Of a stretch of DNA of 57,080 bases, positions 42,263 to 50,649 are shown piece by piece. The position numbers and the translations under genes are program-made. Source of the DNA: a bacterium (GTDB lineage Bacteria > Krumholzibacteriota > Krumholzibacteriia > LZORAL124-64-63); NCBI GenBank assembly GCA_024229695.1, contig JAAESD010000145.1, positions 1-57,080 of the forward strand, read 5' to 3'. Within the stretch, counting starts at the first letter, position 1; the number at the start of each line of letters is the position of its first letter. Under the pieces are notes generated by a model that worked only from the letters and a program-made list of their open reading frames with translations, was not told where the DNA came from and did no database searches.

Positions 42263-44205
42263 TTGATAATCACCAGCTTTCCTCGGGCAATATCGCCAGT
42301 TGCAAGATCTTCAACCACATAAATATAAAGCCCGGATGCAATAGCTCGAGTTGGTTCACTCAGGATATCCCAGGGCTCCATGCCGCTGACTGCATCGTTA
42401 TGGTGCAGAGTTCTAACCAGATCACCAGACAGGTTGTAAACTCTGACAGTTGAGTTTTCAGGTAAGCCTGTGAACCATATCTTGCGACCAAGTTCACGCT
42501 CACCATATCTGTTATCGAATAGTGAACCTGCCCTGTATGGATTAGGAAATACCCCAATATTCATCTCACTGCCGGGAGCAGATGGTCCCGGGCCAGGAAA
42601 TACAAGCATTGCGTTTTCATAAAATCCACTCTGGAATTCCGGCAAACCAGCCATAACATCAGGAGCAGAAAATGAAATAACAGAATACCAATAGGCAAAA
42701 CCGTCAAGTAAGCTGGTATCTGTAAAGACTCGTTTGCCATCAATCAAAGGAGGTAATCCTGTATCAAAACCGATACCATCAATCTTGTCGAACTGTGCAA
42801 CCAGTGTTGCTTCCTCATAAGGATCGCCACCAAAAGTTTCACCTCTGTAGCGATAAACACGATACCCCTGAAAATCTTCGCGGGCAGTAATTCTGCTTAT
42901 GTGATGCTCAGGTGAACGGAGCGGATCATCAGAAATAAGCACCTGGCCTTCTGCGTCCAGTGAATCGCCAGGAAACCAGTTCAGAATCACACTGTTTACA
43001 TCATAAGATAATTCCAGTAAAGGCGATGGCGGACCTGCAGGGATGTCAAATCCCCGGTCATAAGCAACTTGTGCAACTTTTGAGTTTGCCAGTAATGATA
43101 ATGAGTCTGCACCACAAGTAATTGCATAGGTTACATGAACTGTATCATTGGGAGCGATTGAAGGAAATGGGCCGGTGGACATCAGAGTAATCCAGTCAGA
43201 TGCTACCGTATAGTCTATTTCCTGAGTCTCGCCAACAGTAAACATTCCGTTGCTCATAAGCTGATATTTACCAGCTGTAATTTCTTCAATCTCACCCTCT
43301 TGAGTCCAGGTTGTGTCATTGTCATCAGTGCCTGGCAGATCACGGAATGTCCACGCATTATATGAAACCGGTGGGATCCATGCCTCTTCAGGTTCAACCA
43401 TCGGAACTGTTCCAAGAAGACGATTTCCAACCCAGGATGTTGCCATATCATCGTCACCATCATCATCGTGCTCATAGCTCATCCAGATATTGGGGTCACC
43501 ATCTACATCGCCAGGTTGCCAGCCACCATTTGCGTCATCATAGTAGTTCCAGGGAGTTCCACCCATGCCATCATAAGGATTGGTTATCTCGGTATTACCG
43601 ACAGTGGTATCGGTCCACAATCCAACATACACGTCACGCAGTTCTGCACCTGAAATATTGATGATTGCATAATCAAGGATTACAAAATCGTCGGCATATG
43701 GGCTACCCCAGGAAAGTGCGCGCAGAACAACCTTCAGCCCAAGTGGGGTGTGATTGCCTGATTCAAGTTGAACGTAGTCATCGGAATAACATTCAATATG
43801 CTTAGTAGCCAACGATGCCGGGTTATATGCATTACTGTTCTGAATATTGGACATTGTCAGCACGGGATCATCTGTATCCTTGAACTCCCGCATCTCATCA
43901 CCAGCAACAAGATTCGATACATCCTGAGCACCGGTTGAAACAAGAACAGTCCCATCGGCAGTAACCGCACCAACCCAGAGTCCACCCAAAAACATGTGCT
44001 CAACATTACTATTCAGAGGATATTCACACGAAGGTTGATTCGGATTGCTGAGTCCATTGCCGATATATCCAAGATTAGTAATTGCCACTCCAATAATACC
44101 TGCGTCGGCAACCATATCCTTGCGTGGAATGGCATATACTGAACATGCAATAACCAAAATTAAAAACGTTATTAACAGCTTGCGAAACAAAGGGTCCCCC
44201 CCCAT
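42259..44205 (-). CDS. Secreted protein with C-terminal FlgD/T9SS-like sorting domain
   Basis: About 648 aa. Signal peptide LLITFLILVIACSVYA near the N terminus. The mature body has repeated Asp-rich segments (YDGMGGTPWNYYDDANGG, YEHDDDGDDDM) that may bind calcium. The last 100 residues (IGVFPNPYRAG ... TVRVYNLSGDLVRTL ... ASGLYIYVVE ... GKLVIIK) form the domain used for type IX-like export or attachment in FCB bacteria. The start is uncertain: GTG at 44214, ATG at 44205 and TTG at 44190 are all in frame and no clear SD exists; a run of eight G lies just after the ATG. It is the first gene of the surface cassette. Confidence 0.8.
   Translation of the reverse strand: MGGDPLFRKLLITFLILVIACSVYAIPRKDMVADAGIIGVAITNLGYIGNGLSNPNQPSCEYPLNSNVEHMFLGGLWVGAVTADGTVLVSTGAQDVSNLVAGDEMREFKDTDDPVLTMSNIQNSNAYNPASLATKHIECYSDDYVQLESGNHTPLGLKVVLRALSWGSPYADDFVILDYAIINISGAELRDVYVGLWTDTTVGNTEITNPYDGMGGTPWNYYDDANGGWQPGDVDGDPNIWMSYEHDDDGDDDMATSWVGNRLLGTVPMVEPEEAWIPPVSYNAWTFRDLPGTDDNDTTWTQEGEIEEITAGKYQLMSNGMFTVGETQEIDYTVASDWITLMSTGPFPSIAPNDTVHVTYAITCGADSLSLLANSKVAQVAYDRGFDIPAGPPSPLLELSYDVNSVILNWFPGDSLDAEGQVLISDDPLRSPEHHISRITAREDFQGYRVYRYRGETFGGDPYEEATLVAQFDKIDGIGFDTGLPPLIDGKRVFTDTSLLDGFAYWYSVISFSAPDVMAGLPEFQSGFYENAMLVFPGPGPSAPGSEMNIGVFPNPYRAGSLFDNRYGERELGRKIWFTGLPENSTVRVYNLSGDLVRTLHHNDAVSGMEPWDILSEPTRAIASGLYIYVVEDLATGDIARGKLVIIK
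44198..44205. repeat. Homopolymer run (8 C on plus, 8 G on minus) at the start of the sorting-domain gene
   Basis: The minus strand reads ATG-GGG-GGG-GAC, so eight G in a row overlap the presumed start codon. Slippage here would shift the frame if translation begins at the ATG or GTG, but not if it begins at the TTG at 44190. Confidence 0.5.
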
Positions 44206-44363
44206 ATCAGACACTCAACGAGACAAAAATACACTGGTGAAAACAAGACAAATAGTCTTCACCCGATTGTACCGTCGAACTTAGCCCCAAACAGGGAGTT
44301 ATGTCAATGATTTGAAAGTGATTTAAGCATACTAATTGGGCGGAAAGGTCGATTTATTGGTCT

Positions 44364-44969
44364 TTACCTGAAAAGCGATTTAACCTCACCCCACGAGCAT
44401 TGATCAGATGAAACCGGAGCAGTCCCATTAATCACGGCTACTGGCAAATCTACACTGCCTGATGAAGGATAAAGCGGATAATCCGGACTTTGGTACATAT
44501 CATCAACTCTGTAATATGGTAGTAGACCATATTCGGGACCCACAACAGTAATTGCATGTGGCCCTTCCTCATTCACAGCAATAGAAAAAGTTGCAAGAAT
44601 CATAATGCTTTGAATAGGAAACTCATCTGGATTAGGAGAACAAGTGAAAGGCCAGCCCATGAAACAATCTGAAGGCATTATCATAGCAAGATTGAATCCA
44701 CAGTGAGAAACGCAATACATATTAATTTCACAATAAGACGCATCACTGACAACATAGCATTCCCAAAAAGCCAACCATCCCACTTGAGACATATTTGTAG
44801 CAATAAGATAGGCTGTGACGGTATCACCAACCGCAACATTGGCATTAACTTGGGTAGCTTCCTGGTCGAAATAAATCCCAATACTATCAGGATCCGGATC
44901 AATCTGTGCGAAAGAACAAGATGCAAGAACGATTAAACAAAACCCCAGAATACTTTTGGAAATAGTCAT
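44364..44969 (-). CDS. Small secreted protein with C-terminal WGEVKSLFR tail
   Basis: 201 aa. Signal peptide about 1-21; LASC (Cys18) also fits a lipobox, so it may be a lipoprotein. The body looks like one beta-sandwich domain with eight cysteines, several in CEINMYCVSHCGFNL and SDCFMGWPFTCSPN. It ends CSWGEVKSLFR; a W-x-x-V-K-x-L-(F/Y)-R ending recurs, as I remember, on secreted proteins of some uncultivated FCB-related phyla and may be a sorting signal. Function unknown. It precedes the surface cassette by about 150 bp, in which I see no strong promoter or terminator. Confidence 0.65.
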   Translation of the reverse strand: MTISKSILGFCLIVLASCSFAQIDPDPDSIGIYFDQEATQVNANVAVGDTVTAYLIATNMSQVGWLAFWECYVVSDASYCEINMYCVSHCGFNLAMIMPSDCFMGWPFTCSPNPDEFPIQSIMILATFSIAVNEEGPHAITVVGPEYGLLPYYRVDDMYQSPDYPLYPSSGSVDLPVAVINGTAPVSSDQCSWGEVKSLFR

Positions 44970-45024
44970 AATATTAAGCCCCCATTACAGTTCTTATAAT
45001 CTTACCATGGCTAAATACCGATTG

Positions 45025-45210
45025 TCAATCTACCTGCTTTTTCTCTATCTGTTTTAACCCACTTGTGGCCATCGGACAGGAAGAACACCCGTTTTCTGTT
45101 GCACATCCACTATCGGATTTGCGCATACCACGCCATGCCACTCTCCCTGAAAAGAATGCAACAACGGCTACCAGTAGCCAGACTATAATTTCATTTATCA
45201 TAATGGACAT
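45025..45210 (-). CDS. Small Cys-rich single-pass membrane protein (FeoB-associated-like)
   Basis: 61 aa. One transmembrane helix (IIVWLLVAVVAFFSGRVAW, about 8-26) is followed by a basic stretch and a Cys cluster GCATENGCSSCPMA. This layout matches small 'FeoB-associated Cys-rich' proteins, which end in a C-x-C-like cluster, though no feoB is in the window. The Cys group may bind iron or another metal. The SD is weak and an antisense frame of similar length exists, so the gene is probable but not certain. Confidence 0.55.
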   Translation of the reverse strand: MSIMINEIIVWLLVAVVAFFSGRVAWRGMRKSDSGCATENGCSSCPMATSGLKQIEKKQVD

Positions 45211-45276
45211 TATCGCTCAATTAGTTGTTTCAGGCAAGTACTTGACCAAACTCAAATTCCCTCCCACTATCTGCTG

Positions 45277-46605
45277 ATGATCAAAGAGATAAAACATAGC
45301 ATTCCTTTTTGGCAACTGTACCGGCATTTTGCTGGACCGTGGTCATTTCTGCTGGATAACCAGTTAAATACTGGCTGGTCTTACTGTGGCGGTTTGCCCG
45401 ATACCATTTTCATGGCCAAAAGAAACAAAAATCGATTGGCTGACATCACACTTATCGAAAACGGCGCAACCTCAACATTTGGTGGCGATCCTTTTGCTGA
45501 ATTACAGCGAATAAAAAATCGTCGCGCTGCTGTTGAACATGACTTGATTCCATTCACTTCTGGAGGTGTCGGCTGGTTCGGGTATGAAGCCGGTCACATG
45601 ATTGAGCAGCTGCCAGACAGTGGTGTTGATCATGGGCTTCCTGACATCTGTTTCTTTTTCCCAACCGTAATCCTTGCCCACCAGCACAGTAGTGGCAGAA
45701 CCTGGCAAATTGGTGAATTCAATCTGTCTGAACTGGAACCTGAAACTGAACTTCAAGATAATGAAACCGACATTGACCCAACAATGATGTTCAGTGCCGA
45801 GTCTTATGGTGATGCTGTTGAAACTATACGATCTGAAATCAATGCAGGCCGTGTTTATGAGGTCTGCATGACTCATAGTATTGAAGTGCTGCTTGATTGC
45901 AAACCGTGGCAGCTTTTCAGGACTTTGCGCCGGGATAATCCAGCCCCGTTTGCATCGCTGATCAGCACTCCCGATTGCGATATTATTTCATCATCGCCGG
46001 AACAGTTTTTAAGCCTGGATAAGAATAGAAAAATTACCAGCAGGCCAATAAAAGGCACACGCCCCCGCGGTAAAACTGCTGACCAGGATGAGCAGTTAAA
46101 AAACGAACTTTCGTGCAGCATCAAAGACAGAGCTGAAAATCTGATGATTGTTGATCTGGTCAGAAATGACATTGGCAGAGTTGCTGCTCACGGCAGTGTC
46201 ACTGCTGCTGAGCTTACCAAAATCGAAACCTATGCCACCGTTTTCCAGATGGTTTCAACAATTCAGGGAAATCTTGATTCGCAATTCAGTTCCATCGATC
46301 TGATCAAGGCCTGTTTTCCTGGTGGCTCAATGACCGGCGCCCCCAAGATTGAAGCAATGAAAATGATTGATGAACTGGAGCCGGTTTGCAGAGGTATTTA
46401 CTCTGGATCAATAGGCTGGCTGGGCGATAATGACACACTCGATCTGAACATCGTCATTCGAACCTGCATTGCCAGAAATGGGATTGGTTACATAGGTGCA
46501 GGTGGAGCAATTGTTGCCGATAGCGATCCAGTTGCAGAGTGGGAAGAATCGATGGCAAAAGCACAGGCACTACTGGATGCAATTGCAAAGTGTGGTGCAA
46601 AATGA
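45277..46605 (+). CDS. pabB: Aminodeoxychorismate synthase component I
   Basis: 442-aa chorismate-binding enzyme making 4-amino-4-deoxychorismate for folate. The N-terminal half is the divergent TrpE/PabB fold (GGVGWFGYEAGHMIE). The C-terminal half has SSSPEQFL, SRPIKGTRPRG with Lys259, DLVRNDIGRV, FPGGSMTGAPKIEAM and YIGAGGAIVADSDPVAEW. The Lys in PIKGT, in place of Ala in anthranilate synthase, marks it as PabB. Its stop overlaps the pabA start (ATGA), so the two subunits are coupled. pabC is not seen nearby. Confidence 0.92.
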   Translation: MIKEIKHSIPFWQLYRHFAGPWSFLLDNQLNTGWSYCGGLPDTIFMAKRNKNRLADITLIENGATSTFGGDPFAELQRIKNRRAAVEHDLIPFTSGGVGWFGYEAGHMIEQLPDSGVDHGLPDICFFFPTVILAHQHSSGRTWQIGEFNLSELEPETELQDNETDIDPTMMFSAESYGDAVETIRSEINAGRVYEVCMTHSIEVLLDCKPWQLFRTLRRDNPAPFASLISTPDCDIISSSPEQFLSLDKNRKITSRPIKGTRPRGKTADQDEQLKNELSCSIKDRAENLMIVDLVRNDIGRVAAHGSVTAAELTKIETYATVFQMVSTIQGNLDSQFSSIDLIKACFPGGSMTGAPKIEAMKMIDELEPVCRGIYSGSIGWLGDNDTLDLNIVIRTCIARNGIGYIGAGGAIVADSDPVAEWEESMAKAQALLDAIAKCGAK

Positions 46606-47183
46606 AGCTGCTGATTCTGGACAACTTTGATTCATTTACCTGGAATCTTGTGCAAATGTTTGACGATGTGGAAACAACAGTCAAACGCAATAATGAAATC
46701 ACGCTTGCTGAAATCTGCGCAGAAAAGCCGGACAGAATTGTCATCTCCCCCGGCCCAGGTACACCTGATAAAAAATGGCTTGGAGTTTGCACCGATGTTA
46801 TTGAAAGTTGCCTTACCGGTGAACTCAAAAACATACCGCTACTTGGAGTTTGCCTGGGGCATCAAGGGATAATAACAGCCTGCGGTGGGACAATTGTCAC
46901 TGCCTGTGAAGTAATGCACGGTAAGACCAGCTTTATTAAACACAACTCGCAGGGGCTTTTCAATGGATTGCCAGACCCATTGGAAGTAATGCGATATCAC
47001 TCTTTGGTTGCTGACAATATTCCTGAAATTCTTGAAGTTACTGCAACAACCGGTGGACTTGTGATGGCAGTCGAACATCGTGAACTGCCAATTTTTGGAG
47101 TACAATTTCATCCAGAAAGTATTGGCACATCACACGGCAAACAGATTCTGAATGCTTTCCTGAATTACAAAAATGAAGTATGA
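46602..47183 (+). CDS. pabA: Aminodeoxychorismate synthase glutamine amidotransferase
   Basis: 193-aa class I glutaminase that feeds ammonia to PabB. Catalytic triad: Cys84 (LGVCLGHQGI), His170 and Glu172 (GVQFHPES). The oxyanion stretch ISPGPGTP is present. The ATG at 46602 overlaps the pabB stop by 4 bp; a longer frame from 46539 lies within pabB and is not credible. It could also serve an anthranilate synthase, but its only visible partner is PabB. It is 30 bp upstream of a DUF2007 gene. Confidence 0.92.
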   Translation: MKLLILDNFDSFTWNLVQMFDDVETTVKRNNEITLAEICAEKPDRIVISPGPGTPDKKWLGVCTDVIESCLTGELKNIPLLGVCLGHQGIITACGGTIVTACEVMHGKTSFIKHNSQGLFNGLPDPLEVMRYHSLVADNIPEILEVTATTGGLVMAVEHRELPIFGVQFHPESIGTSHGKQILNAFLNYKNEV

Positions 47184-47213
47184 TGTGTATGTACACTTAA
47201 CAGGAGGTACACC

Positions 47214-47435
47214 ATGGATCAGCTAGTCGTACTTGGAACTTACAGCAGTCGCATCGATGCGGAAATGGCCAGTGAGCATTTAAAATCTCACGGTATCAAC
47301 ACCCTGCTCAAAAGTGACGACTGCGGTGGTATGTACCCACAAATCAATGTAATGTTCAGGATTAAACTCTATGTTGACCAGGACGATGTTGATGTTGCAA
47401 TGGACATTCTGAACCCCGAAGAAGAACTGGGATAA
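47214..47435 (+). CDS. DUF2007 small signal-transducing-like protein
   Basis: 73-aa ferredoxin-like (PII-like) single domain: VVLGTYSSRIDAEMASEHLKSHGINTLLKSDD followed by IKLYVDQDDVDVAMDILN. This matches DUF2007, small proteins found alone or fused to other domains, of unclear function. SD GGAGG seven bases ahead is strong. The stop is one base before the ATG of the M14 peptidase gene. Confidence 0.85.
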   Translation: MDQLVVLGTYSSRIDAEMASEHLKSHGINTLLKSDDCGGMYPQINVMFRIKLYVDQDDVDVAMDILNPEEELG

Positions 47436-47436
47436 A

Positions 47437-49227
47437 ATGACATTTTCTAAATCGCTGATCGCCGTGCTGTTTGCACTGACTGTATCTTTTTGCTCTGTAT
47501 CTGCCGGCAACTTTGAAACTTATTACGAACAGTCTGGCAACGTTGCTACACCGCGCTATCCTGAAACTCTTCAGTACTGCAAAGACCTTGCAAAAAGTTC
47601 TGACCTTTTGCACTACACAGACTTTGGCACCAGCCCAAGAGGCAGAGATATGATGCTTCTTGTTGCTGATAAAAACGGCAACTTCACTGCCGAACAAGTT
47701 CGTTCAACAGACAATGCAGTTCTTCTGGTTCAGGCAGGAATCCATTCTGGCGAGATTGATGGCAAAGATGCAGGACTGATGCTGCTACGCGATATTGCAC
47801 ACGGCAAACTGAGCGGTCTTCTTGATCATGTCACAATACTTTTTATGCCGATTTTCAATGTCGATGGTCATGAACGGCTTGGAAAATACAATCGTGCAAA
47901 TCAGAATGGCCCTGAAGAAATGGGCTGGCGTGTGACATCGAATAATCTGAACCTTAACCGTGATTATCTCAAAGCTGACACTCTGGAAATGCAGCACTGG
48001 ATCAAATTATATAATGAGTGGCTGCCTGAATTTTTCATCGATTGCCATGTATCCGATGGTGCCGACTTTCAGTACGTACTGATGTACGGCCTGGAAACAA
48101 AAGGCAATATGCCGGAAACATTGACTAACTGGATTGATAACAACTACAAGATTCCGCTGAACAATGCACTGACTGACTTTGGTATGCCGATGATTGAATA
48201 CGGCAGATTCATCAAACACCATGACCCAAAAAGTGGACTCACCGGCTGGGCTGCCCCACCAAAACTTTCACAAGGTTACACCGCTCTGCGCAACAGGCCT
48301 GGCCTGCTTCTGGAAACTCATATGTTCAAAAGTTACGAACAACGAGTAACCGGAACTTATGAAGTTATTAAAGAAACTTGTAATATTTTGAACAGGGATT
48401 ACCTGGAACTGCGTGCAATGATTAAAGAAGCTGACCATGAGACACGCGGGCTTGCATACAATAATCAGTCACTGCCTCTGACTTTCAAAGCTGACATGAC
48501 AGACTCCACAATGATCGATTTTCTAGGCTTTGAGTACACAACAACTACCAGTGATTTAACTGGCGGCAGCTGGCCACAATTTTCTGACAAGCCGGCAACA
48601 TTTTCTATTCCGTATTTCAATTCTTACTCGCCGAATAAAAGCATCGACTTGCCAAGAGCATACCTGATTCCACCTGAATGGAATGAAGTAATCAGCATTC
48701 TGGAACTGCATGGCACAACTATTCAACGACTTTCAGAGCCTGTAACAATGCCAGTTTCAAGCTACAAATTTACCGATGCTAAATGGGACAAGACTCCTTA
48801 CGAAGGCAGATTCCGCGTCAACTGCAATTCAGAAATTATTTCAGAAGTAAGAACCTGGCCAGCAGGAACTGCGTTTGTCAGAATGAACCAGGATCAGGCA
48901 AAAGTTATTGCACATTTCCTTGAACCTGATGGTCTGGATTCTGCAGTTCGATGGGGATACTTTGCACCTGTTTTCGAACAGAAAGAATATATCGAAGGCT
49001 ATGTAATGGAGCACCGCGCCAGAGAAATGCTGGCTGCAAATCCTGAGCTGAAGACTGAATTTGAATCGGCAAAAAAAGATGACCCGGAGTTGGCAAACAA
49101 CCCACGAGCCATCTTGCATTGGTTCTACCAAAGGTCACCCTGGTGGGATGACAGAATCAACGTTTACCCTGTTGGCAGGATCTTTGACCATACTGATTTA
49201 CATCAGCTGTTAAAGCTGGTTGAGTAG
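47437..49227 (+). CDS. Secreted M14-family zinc carboxypeptidase
   Basis: 596 aa; signal peptide about 1-23. The zinc site is His103 and Glu106 (GIHSGEIDG) with His204 in FFIDCHVSDG. Substrate residues are expected in NLNRDY. The catalytic Glu of M14 is likely in LLLETHMFKSYEQRV (about residue 290). The C-terminal half (about 330-596) is an extra domain found in periplasmic M14 relatives of FCB bacteria. It probably trims C-terminal residues of peptides outside the cytoplasm. It converges on the M24 gene with only 5 bp between stops and no terminator seen. Confidence 0.9.
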   Translation: MTFSKSLIAVLFALTVSFCSVSAGNFETYYEQSGNVATPRYPETLQYCKDLAKSSDLLHYTDFGTSPRGRDMMLLVADKNGNFTAEQVRSTDNAVLLVQAGIHSGEIDGKDAGLMLLRDIAHGKLSGLLDHVTILFMPIFNVDGHERLGKYNRANQNGPEEMGWRVTSNNLNLNRDYLKADTLEMQHWIKLYNEWLPEFFIDCHVSDGADFQYVLMYGLETKGNMPETLTNWIDNNYKIPLNNALTDFGMPMIEYGRFIKHHDPKSGLTGWAAPPKLSQGYTALRNRPGLLLETHMFKSYEQRVTGTYEVIKETCNILNRDYLELRAMIKEADHETRGLAYNNQSLPLTFKADMTDSTMIDFLGFEYTTTTSDLTGGSWPQFSDKPATFSIPYFNSYSPNKSIDLPRAYLIPPEWNEVISILELHGTTIQRLSEPVTMPVSSYKFTDAKWDKTPYEGRFRVNCNSEIISEVRTWPAGTAFVRMNQDQAKVIAHFLEPDGLDSAVRWGYFAPVFEQKEYIEGYVMEHRAREMLAANPELKTEFESAKKDDPELANNPRAILHWFYQRSPWWDDRINVYPVGRIFDHTDLHQLLKLVE

Positions 49228-49232
49228 AGTTT

Positions 49233-50591
49233 CTACCCCATCAACACTTCAATGTCGTCAGTTGTCTTGGGGATTGGTGGACCCAGGACACGACTGCCTT
49301 CAGCGGTTACCAGCACGTCATCTTCAATTCTGATACCACCAAAATCCTTGTACTTTTCAGCGGCTTCATAGTTGATGAAACTGCTGTGCATTTTCTCTGC
49401 TTTCCATCTGTCTATCAGCTCAGGCATAAAATAGACTCCTGGTTCGATGGTTATTGTGAAGCCTGGTTTCAGCTCTTTTGCCAATCGTAAGAAAGCGAGT
49501 CCAAACTGGTCGCTTCTGCTAGTGCCTTCAGCATAACCAACAGCATCGCCAAGGTCTTCCATGTCATGAACATCAAGTCCAATCATGTGACCAATTCCGT
49601 GAGGATAAAATAGTGCGTGAGCACCAGCTGCTACTGCTTCCTGAGTATCGCCAGTCATCAAGCCAACATCTTTCAATCCATCGACAATCGCAGTTGCTGC
49701 AGCTAAATGAACATCCTTGTTTGTAGCACCTGGAAGTATTGCATTGATAGCTGCTTCTTGTGATCGGAGAACCGTGTTGTAGATATCTTTCTGTTTGATT
49801 GAAAAGACACCTGATACAGGAATGGTCCTGGTAATGTCACTGCAATACCCCTGCTTTGATTCAACACCAGAGTCAATCAACAACAGCTGCCCATCTTCAA
49901 GTGTGTTTTCAAAAGTGATATTATGCAGAACTTCACCGTGTGTTGTAACGATAGGCGGAAATGACATCTGCAGGTTTTCCATCATCGCGATGCCTTCAAT
50001 CATGCCTCTTATTCTGGCCTCGGTCAGATCAGTTTTAGTGACATTAAATGCTGCTTGATACATCAGTGCAGAAACAGCAATTGCCTGTTCCATCTCTGCA
50101 ATCTCTTCATCGCTTTTCATTTCACGCAATGCAATAATTGCTTTTATCAAATCTTTGGATGGTTCTGCACTGCCCAACAGCTCAACCAACTTTGATTTTC
50201 TACCTGGTCTGTACGATGGCAAAAAGTGAACTTTGACTTTATGCTCAACAGTTACTTCAACCAATTCCGCAAGTTTATCAATAGATTCAAACTGTGCGAT
50301 TTCGGCGCCCTCGGCGAGTTCTTCAAGTGACTTTGATGGTCCACTCCAGATCAAGTCGTCAGGATGACCGGGATCACCGAACAACATCTCTTTACCATCG
50401 GGGAAAATCATCAACGCCATGCCTGGTTTGTTAATTCCAGTCAGGTAAGTGAAATTGGAATCCTGCCTGAACGGATAGATGTTGTCTCGATAGTTTCTGC
50501 TGGAATCGTTGTTTCCCAAAAACAGCATTACGCCGTCTGTTACAGTCTTCCTGAGAACCTTGCGACGAGCTTTATAAGTTGCGCTATCCAT
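49233..50591 (-). CDS. pepP: Xaa-Pro aminopeptidase (M24B, PepP-like)
   Basis: 452-aa cytosolic dimetal aminopeptidase that releases residues preceding proline. The N-terminal AMP_N domain (about 1-150) contains YPFRQDSNFTYLTGINKPG. In the pita-bread domain the metal ligands fall in LLIDSGVESKQGYCSDITRTIPV (two Asp), HGIGHMIGLDVHDM (His), TITIEPGVYF (Glu) and IRIEDDVLVT (Glu). The start at 50591 has AAGGGG five bases ahead; the frame reaches 50729 but that part overlaps the divergent gene and has no family match. Confidence 0.94.
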   Translation of the reverse strand: MDSATYKARRKVLRKTVTDGVMLFLGNNDSSRNYRDNIYPFRQDSNFTYLTGINKPGMALMIFPDGKEMLFGDPGHPDDLIWSGPSKSLEELAEGAEIAQFESIDKLAELVEVTVEHKVKVHFLPSYRPGRKSKLVELLGSAEPSKDLIKAIIALREMKSDEEIAEMEQAIAVSALMYQAAFNVTKTDLTEARIRGMIEGIAMMENLQMSFPPIVTTHGEVLHNITFENTLEDGQLLLIDSGVESKQGYCSDITRTIPVSGVFSIKQKDIYNTVLRSQEAAINAILPGATNKDVHLAAATAIVDGLKDVGLMTGDTQEAVAAGAHALFYPHGIGHMIGLDVHDMEDLGDAVGYAEGTSRSDQFGLAFLRLAKELKPGFTITIEPGVYFMPELIDRWKAEKMHSSFINYEAAEKYKDFGGIRIEDDVLVTAEGSRVLGPPIPKTTDDIEVLMG

Positions 50592-50649
50592 TATTTCCCC
50601 TTGGGTTTGTGTGTGGCAACAATCGTAATCATACGTTACTGTTATATCT

